Source: Pseudomonadota bacterium (lineage in GTDB: Bacteria; Pseudomonadota; Alphaproteobacteria; Micropepsales; Micropepsaceae). From it: 25,354 bases of DNA. The notes below the pieces were generated by a model that was given only the letters and a program-made list of their open reading frames with translations, did not search any database and was not told the origin of the DNA. Within the stretch, counting starts at the first letter, position 1, and each line of letters begins with the position of its first letter. Below, piece after piece: positions 7,673-15,803 of the stretch. Location: NCBI GenBank assembly GCA_021817355.1, contig JAKAVI010000205.1, positions 1 to 25,354 on the forward strand, given 5' to 3'. The position numbers and the translations under genes are program-made.

Positions 7673-8517
7673 TGTGGTTTCCGTGCCAGCGGGAGGATGA
7701 CAGTCGCCGGCATGCCCAGACGCAAATCGTCTTGCGGATCCTTCACAAAGACACGAACCTCATAGACTAGGCTTGTACGCAATTGCGCCGTTTCCACCGA
7801 TTTAGGCGTGAATTCGGCTACCGGCGAGATATAACCGACCCAGCCGGCAAAGCGATGTCCAGGCAGACCGTCGACTTCCACCCATGCCTTCTGCCCTGGA
7901 TGGATCAAAGGCAGATCCACTTCATCGGCATAGACCCGCACCCATTTAGGATTGGTAATCGCAAGCGAGAGCACTGGAGTTTGTGGTGAGGCCATATCCC
8001 CCGGCTCCAGCAGACGGGTACGCACAGTCGCCGCGGTTGGCGCAATCAGAACGGCGTCCGCAAGCTGTGCCTTGAGCAGTTTTAGTTGAGCGGCATCGGC
8101 GTCTACCCTCGCCTTGGCAATCGCTTCTGCGGCCCTGGCATTATCGAAATCCTGAGCACTGATGGCATTGCCATGAGAGGCTTTCCACAAACTCACCGCC
8201 CTGCGCCATTGGAGCCTGATATTTGCGGCATTGGCCTTGTCCAGTTTCAACGTTGCGGCTGCAACCTCGACCTGCGGAGCCAGCCGGCTTGTATCCAATC
8301 TCGCGAGCACCTCGCCACGATGGACCCGGTCACCTTCCTGAACAACAATCGACTCAATACGTTGGCTATTGTTGAAAGCGAGATCGATTTCCCGCAGATC
8401 CACGTTCCCATAAAGTGTCAGTGCGTCACGATGGGGCGACCTGGTTATCTGCTGCCAACCAAACCAGACAGCTACACAGAGCGCCGCGACGAGAAGAAGG
8501 ACAGTTGGACGTTTCAT
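7669..8517 (-). CDS. HlyD-family membrane fusion protein (YhiI/YbhG-like)
   Basis: A 282-residue periplasmic adaptor subunit. It has an N-terminal membrane anchor (TVLLLVAALCVAVWFGW, about 5-21) and a first half-lipoyl motif (LYGNVDLREIDLAFNNSQRI). An alpha-helical hairpin follows (about 85-155), then the second half-lipoyl (LIAPTAATVRTRLLEPGD), and a beta-barrel ending LRLGMPATVILPLA. Such proteins join inner-membrane ABC-2 exporters to TolC. Its own ATPase gene, overlapping by 4 nt, is broken and no permease follows, so the pump is probably incomplete. The frame extends to 8577, but ATG 8517 gives a normal start directly before the membrane anchor. FNR/FixK-like boxes lie 55-95 bp upstream. 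Confidence 0.85.
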   Translation of the reverse strand: MKRPTVLLLVAALCVAVWFGWQQITRSPHRDALTLYGNVDLREIDLAFNNSQRIESIVVQEGDRVHRGEVLARLDTSRLAPQVEVAAATLKLDKANAANIRLQWRRAVSLWKASHGNAISAQDFDNARAAEAIAKARVDADAAQLKLLKAQLADAVLIAPTAATVRTRLLEPGDMASPQTPVLSLAITNPKWVRVYADEVDLPLIHPGQKAWVEVDGLPGHRFAGWVGYISPVAEFTPKSVETAQLRTSLVYEVRVFVKDPQDDLRLGMPATVILPLARKPQ

Positions 8518-8543
8518 GTCTGAATGCTGGCCGCTCCAACAGC

Positions 8544-8584
8544 AGGATAGTCGCGCAGCATCCCTGGCTATTGACATGAATCAG
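8544..8584 (-). promoter_or_regulatory. candidate FNR/FixK-type class II promoter of hlyD
   Basis: TTGAC-ATGA-ATCAG (8571-8584) matches 8 of the 10 fixed positions of the FNR/FixK consensus TTGAT-N4-ATCAA. Reading toward hlyD, a -10-like TATCCT (8549-8544) begins 28.5 bp from the dyad centre, as expected for a site centred near -41. The hlyD ATG is at 8517. The match alone is weak; placement is the main support. Confidence 0.45.
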
Positions 8585-8599
8585 GCGCGGTCCAAAAGC

Positions 8600-8613
8600 T
8601 TGACCTCCATCAA
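8600..8613. promoter_or_regulatory. second FNR/FixK-like box upstream of hlyD
   Basis: TTGAC-CTCC-ATCAA matches 9 of 10 consensus positions. Its centre is 29 bp from that of the 8571 box, so it would sit near -70 of the proposed hlyD start site. It could also serve the divergent RNase operon, although no -10 was found at the right distance on that side. Confidence 0.45.
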
Positions 8614-9016
8614 CACAAAAACCTAGTCTCTGTGGAACGAGGGGACCACAGATTCCGCGGGACTCATCGCGACATGAAACAGCTATTAACCTTCGGTCAG
8701 ACCGCGAGCGCATGATGTCAATGCGTTGGGACTTTTTACCTCGCAGCAGATTTTCTCAGGTAGGGACGAGGACCCACCTTGCGGGTTGGCCATACACCCG
8801 AAATTACAACGCATTGAACGCTATCGATCTGCTGGTACCCACAGGGCGATCCAGCACTGCAGGCCTTCGCTGCCGACCACTGCAGCCCGCACTCGGTACC
8901 ACGCTTTATATTTATGCGCCCTATGGTCATCCGTTCCCATGGGACAACTGTCGTCGGCGTACAGTGTACTCAAGCCGCGCGCGCACTAAGGTTCACATCA
9001 GTTTCTGAGGCAAATC

Positions 9017-10384
9017 ATGACACTTGAACTTACATTCCTGGGTGGAGCCGGAACGGTTACCGGCTCCAAATATTTGCTACGGGATAACAATACAAATCTT
9101 CTTGTCGACTGCGGCTTGTTTCAAGGCCGCATGCAGCCGAGACTCAAAAATTGGGCCCGCTTTCCCATACCTCCAACTGACATCGCCGCCGTACTGATAA
9201 CCCATGCCCACATCGATCATTCCGGCTACCTGCCGTTACTTGTACGCCATGGGTTTAGAGGGCCGATTTTCTGCTCTGAAGCGACGGCAGATTTGTGTGG
9301 AATTATGCTTCCCGACGCTGCCCATCTGCAGGAAAGGGATGCCGAATTTGCGAACCACCGCGGCTTCTCGAAGCACAAGCCTGCCTTGCCGCTTTATACC
9401 GTTGATGATGCCCTGCGTGCGCTGACGCTACTGAAGCCGATATCTTTTGATTCAACGTGGCAGGTCACTGGCGGGGCAAGTGTACGGTACCGACGCGCTG
9501 GCCATATCCTGGGTGCCGCATCGCTAGAACTTTCCTGGCATAACCACCGTATTGTGTTTTCCGGCGACATCGGACGCTACGACGACCCACTCCTGCCGGA
9601 TCCCCAGACGCCCGAAAGCACCGATACCCTACTGATCGAATCTACCTATGGTGACCGGCTTCATGGCGACGAGGACATCGGGGCGGAGTTCGCTGCAATC
9701 ATTGCGCAAACCATGGCTCGCGGTGGCACTTTGATCATACCCGCCTTTGCGGTTGGCCGGGCCCAGTTACTTCTCTACCATCTGTGGCGTTTGAAAAGCT
9801 CCGGACAGGTTGCACGCGAACTGCCGATTTATGTGGACAGCCCCATGGCAATCGATGCAAGCGAAATTTTCCAGGCCCATCCAAAGGACCACAAACTGAA
9901 CGATGCAGATACGCGCTCCGTATTTGCACTCGCCCATTATGTCCGCGAGCCGGAAAAATCTAAGGCGCTTACCGCCGACACCTCGCCCAAGATCATCCTC
10001 TCGGCGAGTGGCATGGCAAGTGGTGGTCGCGTTCTGCACCACCTCAAGCATTATGCGCCCGATGCACGCAATGCGATCCTTTTTGCGGGATTTCAGGCCG
10101 CCGGCACCCGCGGCGCAGCACTGATTGCCGGGCGGCAGGAAGTCAAGATATTTGGCGACTATGTGCCGGTAAGAGCTGAAATCCATAATATGCACACCTT
10201 TTCGGCTCACGCGGACCAGAACGAACTGCTGCGCTGGCTTAAAACTATGAAGGCAGCCCCTCGCCAGACCTATATCGTTCACGGTGAGCCCAGTGCTGCT
10301 GATGGACTTCGCCATCGTATTGAAGAAGATCTAGGCTGGAGCTGCACTGTCGCTGAGGAACGCAACACCGTGGCTCTGGCATGA
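9017..10384 (+). CDS. beta-CASP metallo-beta-lactamase ribonuclease (CPSF73/YSH1-like)
   Basis: A 455-residue protein. The metallo-beta-lactamase core has HAHIDH (63-68: H63, H65, D67, H68), a GHILGAAS histidine near 160, and FSGDIGR. A beta-CASP domain follows (about 205-360), and then the RMMBL region with a FSAHAD histidine and YIVHGEP. This is the RNA-processing branch of the fold, related to archaeal and eukaryotic CPSF73 and bacterial RNase-J-like enzymes, and is commonly annotated as an exonuclease. It is cytoplasmic. The stop overlaps the next start by 4 nt (ATGA), so translation is coupled to the phosphorylase. The context suggests it supplies nucleotides from RNA; the substrate itself is not known. 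Confidence 0.85.
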   Translation: MTLELTFLGGAGTVTGSKYLLRDNNTNLLVDCGLFQGRMQPRLKNWARFPIPPTDIAAVLITHAHIDHSGYLPLLVRHGFRGPIFCSEATADLCGIMLPDAAHLQERDAEFANHRGFSKHKPALPLYTVDDALRALTLLKPISFDSTWQVTGGASVRYRRAGHILGAASLELSWHNHRIVFSGDIGRYDDPLLPDPQTPESTDTLLIESTYGDRLHGDEDIGAEFAAIIAQTMARGGTLIIPAFAVGRAQLLLYHLWRLKSSGQVARELPIYVDSPMAIDASEIFQAHPKDHKLNDADTRSVFALAHYVREPEKSKALTADTSPKIILSASGMASGGRVLHHLKHYAPDARNAILFAGFQAAGTRGAALIAGRQEVKIFGDYVPVRAEIHNMHTFSAHADQNELLRWLKTMKAAPRQTYIVHGEPSAADGLRHRIEEDLGWSCTVAEERNTVALA

Positions 10385-11892
10385 ATACGAGCGCAGCCAA
10401 ACATCGACTCAAGGCGCGGCGTCTGGGTCTTGATACCCACGCCGAAGCGGTAATTTTTCTTGATCGGGACAGCCCGGTTTGCCGCGCGGAGGGATTTGCG
10501 GCCCATGGCAGGGTATTGCTGACGGCTAAGGATCGCTTCGTCATAGCCACACTTTACAAAACCATTGGCGGGCTGGTGGCAGCAGGTGAAGCGGCCTTGT
10601 CCGACGCCGCGTGGCAACACCTCGCGCTTCAGGAAGGTGATGGCGTGGAGATCTCCCATCCCGATCCCTTGGCCTCCATGAGCCTCGTACGCGCACGCGT
10701 TTATGGTCACGCTCTGGCTAGCAATTCTTTCGACGCTATTGTCCGTGACATCGCCGAAGGACGCTATTCGAACCTTGAGATTGCTGCCTTTCTGACCGCC
10801 TGCGCCGCCAAGCCACTTTCCGGTGACGAGGTTCTATCATTGACTCGTGCTATGGTGGCTGCAGGTGACCGGCTCGCCTGGGACCGCGATATCGTCGTCG
10901 ACAAGCATTCGGTCGGCGGACTTCCAGGCAATCGTACCACCCCGCTTGTTGTCAGTATCGTGACTGCGCTCGGACTGACCATGCCCAAGACATCCTCGCG
11001 GGCCATTACCTCGCCTGCAGGTACTGCTGATACGATGGAAGTACTGGCGCCAGTCACTCTCGATCCACAAACTATACATCGCGTGGTAGAGCAGGAAGGA
11101 GGGTGCATAGCTTGGGGTGGAGCAGTACGCCTGAGCCCTGCCGATGATATTCTGATCCGGATCGAACGTGCCCTCGACATCGACACCGAGGGCCAGATGA
11201 TCGCCTCGGTTCTCTCCAAGAAAATCGCAGCTGGGGCCACACATCTGGTCCTCGACATGCCAGTAGGTCCAACAGCCAAGGTAAGGTCACAGGCCGCCGC
11301 AGATGCTCTGTCGCGGGGTCTTATCCGCGTAGCGGAGGCGTTCGGCATTAAAGCGCACGTTCTCCTCGGCGATGGAAGCCAGCCGATTGGGCGCGGAATC
11401 GGCCCGGTTCTCGAAGCCCGTGACATCCTCGCCGTGCTCCAGAACGAGGCGAATGCTCCGGAAGATCTGCGACAGCGCGCGGTAGAGCTCGCGGGGGTAC
11501 TGCTTGAACTTTCAGGACGCGCAGGAGTTGGACAAGGATTGGCACTTGCCGCGGCGACACTAGCTGACGGCAGTGCCTGGAACAAATTCCAACGCATATG
11601 CGTTGCCCAAGGCGGCTTGCGCGAACCGAAAATTGCCAGCTACCGCAAGGAAATCCTTGCCCATGTAAGTGGCCGCTTGCGCAGTATCGACAATCGCAAA
11701 CTCTCCAAACTTGCCAAACTCGCCGGCGCCCCCGAGGCAAAGGCCGCCGGGCTTGAACTTCACCACCGGCTTGAGGATGAGGTACGCGCCGGGGAGCCAC
11801 TGTGCACCCTTTATGCCGAGGCACCAGGCGAACTTGCGTATGCCCTGAATTATGCCCAAGCACAGAAAGACATATTCGGAATTGCTGCATGA
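10381..11892 (+). CDS. deoA: type-2 thymidine phosphorylase / AMP phosphorylase family protein
   Basis: A 503-residue protein. It has the extra N-terminal domain of about 85 residues that marks the archaeal AMP phosphorylase branch, followed by the nucleoside phosphorylase core: DKHSVGGLPGNRTTPLVV (about 174-191) and the signature SSRAITSPAGTADTMEVL (205-222). Archaeal relatives split NMPs with phosphate into base and ribose-1,5-bisphosphate, whereas classical DeoA acts on thymidine. Which substrate this bacterial member prefers cannot be decided by eye. It overlaps both neighbours by 4 nt (ATGA at each end), so the trio is one translationally coupled operon. Pairing with an RNase and a PRPP synthetase favours an NMP salvage role. 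Confidence 0.85.
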   Translation: MNTSAAKHRLKARRLGLDTHAEAVIFLDRDSPVCRAEGFAAHGRVLLTAKDRFVIATLYKTIGGLVAAGEAALSDAAWQHLALQEGDGVEISHPDPLASMSLVRARVYGHALASNSFDAIVRDIAEGRYSNLEIAAFLTACAAKPLSGDEVLSLTRAMVAAGDRLAWDRDIVVDKHSVGGLPGNRTTPLVVSIVTALGLTMPKTSSRAITSPAGTADTMEVLAPVTLDPQTIHRVVEQEGGCIAWGGAVRLSPADDILIRIERALDIDTEGQMIASVLSKKIAAGATHLVLDMPVGPTAKVRSQAAADALSRGLIRVAEAFGIKAHVLLGDGSQPIGRGIGPVLEARDILAVLQNEANAPEDLRQRAVELAGVLLELSGRAGVGQGLALAAATLADGSAWNKFQRICVAQGGLREPKIASYRKEILAHVSGRLRSIDNRKLSKLAKLAGAPEAKAAGLELHHRLEDEVRAGEPLCTLYAEAPGELAYALNYAQAQKDIFGIAA

Positions 11893-12779
11893 GCTCTGTC
11901 CTGATCCCGATGCCGGGAAATGAAAAGCTGGCCAATGAACTACAGGCCACATTACACTGTCCGGTCGTGCCGCCACGGCTGCATCGCTTCCCGGATGAAG
12001 AAGTGCGCGTGACGTTGCTTGGTGACTTGGTCGGGCGTAACGTTCACGTCGTGTGCAGTCTTGAACGTCCCGACGATAAAATTCTTCCGATCGTCTTCAT
12101 TGCTGAGCTGGCACGTGAACTCGGGGCAAGACAGGTTGGCCTGATTGCGCCATATCTGGGCTATATGCGTCAAGATATTCGCTTTAACCCTGGTGAAGCC
12201 ATCAGTTCACGACCGTTTGCACGGCTGCTTTCGCAAACTTTCGATTGGCTGTTAACCGTGGATCCGCATCTGCACCGCTACAAATCGCTCTGTGAAATTT
12301 ACTCGATCCGTACCCGCGTTGTGCATGCAGCACCGGCATTGGCACATTGGATTGGCGCCAATGTTCCGGATCCGATACTGATTGGTCCAGATAGTGAAAG
12401 TTCCCAATGGGTAAGCGAGGTCGCCGGAGACTGCGCCGCTCCCTACACGGTGATGCGCAAAGTGCGTCATGGAGATCGTACCGTTGAGGTCTCGTTTGAT
12501 AACGCGGACAAGCTCTCAGGACGAACACCAGTTCTAGTTGACGACATCGTATCCAGCGGTCAAACAATGCTATCGGCAATCAAGGCACTGACTCAGAAAC
12601 CCTCTGCCAAACCTATATGCCTTGCAGTCCATGGCGTCTTTGCAGGTAGATCTTATGAAGAGCTTCTGCATAGTAGGGCACGAATTCTCTCTACAAACAC
12701 GATAAACCATCCATCAAATGCGATCTCTCTGGTACCAGAGATTGCTTCTGCCCTCTTGAGCTTTCAATCTACCCTCTGA
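11889..12779 (+). CDS. prs: divergent ribose-phosphate pyrophosphokinase (PRPP synthetase paralogue)
   Basis: A 296-residue protein, slightly shorter than housekeeping Prs (about 310-315). The recognisable parts are FPDEE (34-38, normally FxDGE), YLGYMRQDIRF (89-99), VDPHLHR (124-130, where housekeeping Prs has VDLHA), a basic flexible loop MRKVRHGDR (189-197) and the PRPP loop LVDDIVSSGQT (216-226). It makes PRPP from ribose-5-phosphate and ATP, or possibly works on a ribose phosphate released by the upstream phosphorylase. The frame runs back to 11802, but the ATG at 11889 overlaps the deoA stop (ATGA). The variant motifs suggest a specialised paralogue, with the housekeeping prs elsewhere. 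Confidence 0.85.
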   Translation: MSSVLIPMPGNEKLANELQATLHCPVVPPRLHRFPDEEVRVTLLGDLVGRNVHVVCSLERPDDKILPIVFIAELARELGARQVGLIAPYLGYMRQDIRFNPGEAISSRPFARLLSQTFDWLLTVDPHLHRYKSLCEIYSIRTRVVHAAPALAHWIGANVPDPILIGPDSESSQWVSEVAGDCAAPYTVMRKVRHGDRTVEVSFDNADKLSGRTPVLVDDIVSSGQTMLSAIKALTQKPSAKPICLAVHGVFAGRSYEELLHSRARILSTNTINHPSNAISLVPEIASALLSFQSTL

Positions 12780-13405
12780 ACGGCGCAAGCCAGGGGACGC
12801 GGAAAATCACGCCATGCAAGCACTCAGATTGGATTTCGGTTTGATCGACCGCGGACGGTGTTCGCCATAATTGTCAAAACCCACTATGGCTTGAAGGATA
12901 TCACGGCATCACCGACGTGCATGATTTGGATAAGCACTTTACGTGCAATCTTGCCGGGCACATGATCCTGAACCGATGTCCACGCGACCCAATGCTAGGA
13001 CAAGGATATCGACATCCACGCACCGAGGAACGGTTGCCCAGTTTCACAGCGCCAAATCTCGGAGCAACTTTCAGAAAGCGCTTTGCTGTACCTTCAGCAT
13101 CCTTCCGCTCCACACGAGCCGAATGTTGCTGCCCTATCTCATTAAAAGGCACCTCGACGCTTCAGGGACAATCACCTCATTTCAAGATCTCGCCGGTCGC
13201 ACAATTGATCTCGTTCCTGTGATCGGCGTGTTTGGGGTGACGTAATCAGGAACCGTAAGTAACAAGCATCGTTCCGGGATGAAGCGCACTACGACCGTCT
13301 AGCGCAAGCATCCACCGCTGACTGAAACATCGGTACTTTCAGACGTGGCCATGACCCACAACCCATTTCAACGCCCACCACCATGACTTTTCTCGAGCCC
13401 AGCCA
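12780..13405. other. 626-bp convergent intergenic region, no confident gene
   Basis: It lies between the ends of prs (+) and hypE (-). No clear hairpin-plus-T-run terminator was found for either operon. One plus-strand frame reads HGITDVHDLDKHFTCNLAGH around 12899-12958. This faintly resembles the VHDLHxW...AH segment at the C-terminus of cation diffusion facilitators, but nothing around it supports a gene. It may be degraded coding sequence. Confidence 0.5.
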
Positions 13406-14458
13406 TCAGCAAATACGCGGGAGTTGTTCACCGGTGAGCATGTCGAGTATGCGATCCGATCCTAACAGGTTGCGAAGCAGGACGCGGCCATCACCCGCCT
13501 CGACATGACCGATTATGGCAGCATGTTCGCCACCTGGTGCGTGACGCAGGATGGTGAGCGCGCTGGCGGCATCGCCAGCCGGTACTATAGCGATAAAACG
13601 CCCCTCATTGGCGACGTAAAGCGGATCAATTCCGAGTATTTCACAAGCGCCGCGTACAGCCTCGCAAACCGCTATGCTTTCCCCATTGATACGTATGTTG
13701 GCTCTTCCCGCCGCTGCGATTTCGATCAGACTGGTGGCCAGACCACCCCGCGTGGGGTCACGAAGGCAATGAGGTGTAACGCCGGCTGACAAAAGCTGCT
13801 TCACAACTGCCCCAAGTGGCGCGCAGTCACTTTCGATCGCACTTTCGAAGCCAAGTCCTTCACGCACCGACATAATCGCGACGCCGTGCCGGCCGATGTC
13901 ACCGCTCAGCAGAACCGCGTCGCCGGGGCATATATTCTGTGGCGCGCAGCCGGTGCGCGCGAGCACGCTGCCAACGCCCGCGGTGTTGACATAAAGACCG
14001 TCGCCTTTGCCGCGCTCGACCACCTTGGTGTCGCCAGTCACGAGCCTCACACCTGCAATGTGCGCGGCACTCCCTATCGACGCTGCAACCCGGCGAAGAT
14101 CGTCAAGAGGAAAACCCTCCTCGATAACAAAACCTGCGCTCAGGAAAAGCGGTTCGGCGCCGCACATGGCAAGGTCGTTGACCGTGCCATTCACCGCTAG
14201 AGTGCCGATGTCACCGCCAGGAAAGAAAAGTGGCCGCACTACAAAGGAATCTGTCGTAAAGGCGAGTCTTGCCCCGTTAATCTCGACGATCGCACCGTCA
14301 TGCGTGAAGTCCTCTATGTTGGCAGAAAATGCTGGCCGAAAGATGCCATCAACAAGACGATGGGTAAGCAGCCCACCTCCGCCATGGGCGAGTTCGATAG
14401 TGGTCTGCTCGAAGGCCGGCGTGGGACAAGTAAATGCAATGCGCTCACTCATGTTCAC
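13406..14458 (-). CDS. hypE: HypE, carbamoyl dehydratase (hydrogenase cyanide synthesis)
   Basis: A 350-residue protein of the AIR-synthase/ThiL fold with ELAHGGGG (about 23-30), [26 protein letters not shown] and RDPTRGG. It ends in the invariant PRIC, whose terminal cysteine accepts the carbamoyl group from HypF and is dehydrated with ATP to thiocyanate, the source of the Fe-bound cyanides. The ATG overlaps the hypD stop by 4 nt. It is the last gene of the hydrogenase operon. All functional motifs are intact. Confidence 0.95.
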   Translation of the reverse strand: MNMSERIAFTCPTPAFEQTTIELAHGGGGLLTHRLVDGIFRPAFSANIEDFTHDGAIVEINGARLAFTTDSFVVRPLFFPGGDIGTLAVNGTVNDLAMCGAEPLFLSAGFVIEEGFPLDDLRRVAASIGSAAHIAGVRLVTGDTKVVERGKGDGLYVNTAGVGSVLARTGCAPQNICPGDAVLLSGDIGRHGVAIMSVREGLGFESAIESDCAPLGAVVKQLLSAGVTPHCLRDPTRGGLATSLIEIAAAGRANIRINGESIAVCEAVRGACEILGIDPLYVANEGRFIAIVPAGDAASALTILRHAPGGEHAAIIGHVEAGDGRVLLRNLLGSDRILDMLTGEQLPRIC

Positions 14459-15567
14459 TTCCCTATAGCGTCAACGCCATCTGCGAGGCGTCTATAGCGG
14501 TAATAGGCAGCACATGCGCCCTCTGAAGAAACCATTGTGGCACCGAGGGGATGTTCCGGCGTACAGAGGGTACCAAAGGCCGGACAATCATTTGGCTTTA
14601 TCAGCCCGCGCAGGATTTCTCCGCTCGCACAGGGACCGCCCTCGAGCTGCAGGCTCAAACTATATCCAAACCTCGCAAGAGCCGAGAAGTCAGCAAAGGT
14701 GGGCGCGAGCGCCAACCCACTTGCAGCAATCTCACCAATACCCCGCCATCGTTGTGGTACGATCCGAAACACACGCGCGAGCGCCTCTTGCGCAGCACGG
14801 TTACCTTCGCGCCTGACCATGCGGCTATAGGCGTTTTCAACTTCGGCACGTCTCTCCTCAAGCTGCCGCAAACAAAGATAGATCCCTTGCAAAAGATCGA
14901 CCGGCTCGAAGCCGGTGACCACAATGGGCACACCATAGCGCCGCACCAACGGCTCATATTCCCAATAACCCATCACAGTACATACATGACCAGCGGCAAG
15001 AAAGCCCTGCACACGGTTTTCGGGATTGCTCAAAATTGCATCAATTGCCGGAGGCACCAGTACATGAGAAACCAGCAGCGAAAAATTCCCAATGCACTCA
15101 TGCGCCGCTTGCAGCACCGCCATCGCGCTGGCGGGCGCGGTGGTTTCGAACCCAATGGCGAAGAATACTACCTCGCGGGAGGGATTTTGACGGGCGAGCG
15201 CCAGCGCGTCGAGAGGTGAATAGACCATGCGGATATCGGCACCGCGGGCTCTGGCTTCAAGCAAGCTGCCGCGGTTACCCGGTACACGCAGCATGTCACC
15301 AAAGGAACAGAAGATCACATCGGGGCGATGTGCCACCTCGATGGCCGCATCAACAACCTCCACCGAGGTGACACAAACCGGGCAGCCCGGACCGTGTAGT
15401 AAGGTTACATCTACGGGAAGTAGCCGATCAATACCGTAACGTACGATCGAGTGTGTCTGGCCGCCACAGATTTCCATTATCGTCCAGGGCTGGGTGACGA
15501 GGCTCGCGATGCGATCGGCATATCGGCGAACGAGTGCGGCATCCCGGAATTCATCGACGTGCTTCAT
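14455..15567 (-). CDS. hypD: HypD, Fe-S scaffold for Fe(CN)2CO assembly
   Basis: A 370-residue protein with the conserved ICGGQTHS (C34), LHGPGCPVC (C62, C65) and GFETTAP motifs. The C-terminal part contains [28 protein letters not shown] and [10 protein letters not shown], whose cysteines hold the 4Fe-4S cluster. With HypC it forms the platform on which iron receives CO and two cyanides before transfer to the large subunit. It overlaps hypC and hypE by 4 nt each. It should not be confused with the unrelated hydroxyproline-pathway protein also called HypD. Confidence 0.95.
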   Translation of the reverse strand: MKHVDEFRDAALVRRYADRIASLVTQPWTIMEICGGQTHSIVRYGIDRLLPVDVTLLHGPGCPVCVTSVEVVDAAIEVAHRPDVIFCSFGDMLRVPGNRGSLLEARARGADIRMVYSPLDALALARQNPSREVVFFAIGFETTAPASAMAVLQAAHECIGNFSLLVSHVLVPPAIDAILSNPENRVQGFLAAGHVCTVMGYWEYEPLVRRYGVPIVVTGFEPVDLLQGIYLCLRQLEERRAEVENAYSRMVRREGNRAAQEALARVFRIVPQRWRGIGEIAASGLALAPTFADFSALARFGYSLSLQLEGGPCASGEILRGLIKPNDCPAFGTLCTPEHPLGATMVSSEGACAAYYRYRRLADGVDAIGK

Positions 15568-15803
15568 GAAAGCTCCTCCGGCTCGGCCTCGCTGAGATAG
15601 GCAAGGGTCGCAAGCGCTTCGGTTTCGTCGATTACGGCGATGGCAAAGCCAGCATGGACGAGCACATAATCGCCGATGCGCACCCCGGGCACATAAGCAA
15701 GATTAACCTGTTTGACGATCCCGGCAAACGCCACCCGCCCAATGCACATGAGTGGATCTTCGCCTTCGATGCTCAATACCTGACCTGGAATTGCAAGACA
15801 CAT
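15564..15803 (-). CDS. hypC: HypC, hydrogenase assembly chaperone
   Basis: A 79-residue member of the HypC/HupF family starting [12 protein letters not shown]. The cysteine right after the initiator Met (C2) carries the Fe(CN)2CO unit and must be exposed by Met removal. The start is therefore the ATG at 15803 and not the in-frame TTG two codons upstream (15809). That ATG shares one base with the hypF stop (TGATG). It chaperones the large-subunit precursor and pairs with HypD. Confidence 0.95.
   Translation of the reverse strand: MCLAIPGQVLSIEGEDPLMCIGRVAFAGIVKQVNLAYVPGVRIGDYVLVHAGFAIAVIDETEALATLAYLSEAEPEELS

Larger units (their letters stand above)
8518..9016. other. 499-bp divergent intergenic region between hlyD and the RNase operon
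   Basis: It holds two FNR/FixK-like dyads near the hlyD end (8571-8584 and 8600-8613). Between about 8640 and 9016 there are open frames on both strands, including one of 98 codons at 8712-9008. None shows a recognisable family motif or a convincing ribosome-binding site. No promoter was identified for the plus-strand operon starting at 9017. Confidence 0.6.

Noticed and set aside
8814..8827. TTGA-ACGCTA-TCGA as an FNR box for the RNase-deoA-prs operon
   Set aside because: One half-site is imperfect and no -10-like hexamer lies at class II distance on the plus strand.
8712..9008. 98-codon open frame upstream of the RNase gene
   Set aside because: No family resemblance, no clear ribosome-binding site, and overlapping open frames in other phases of the same stretch.
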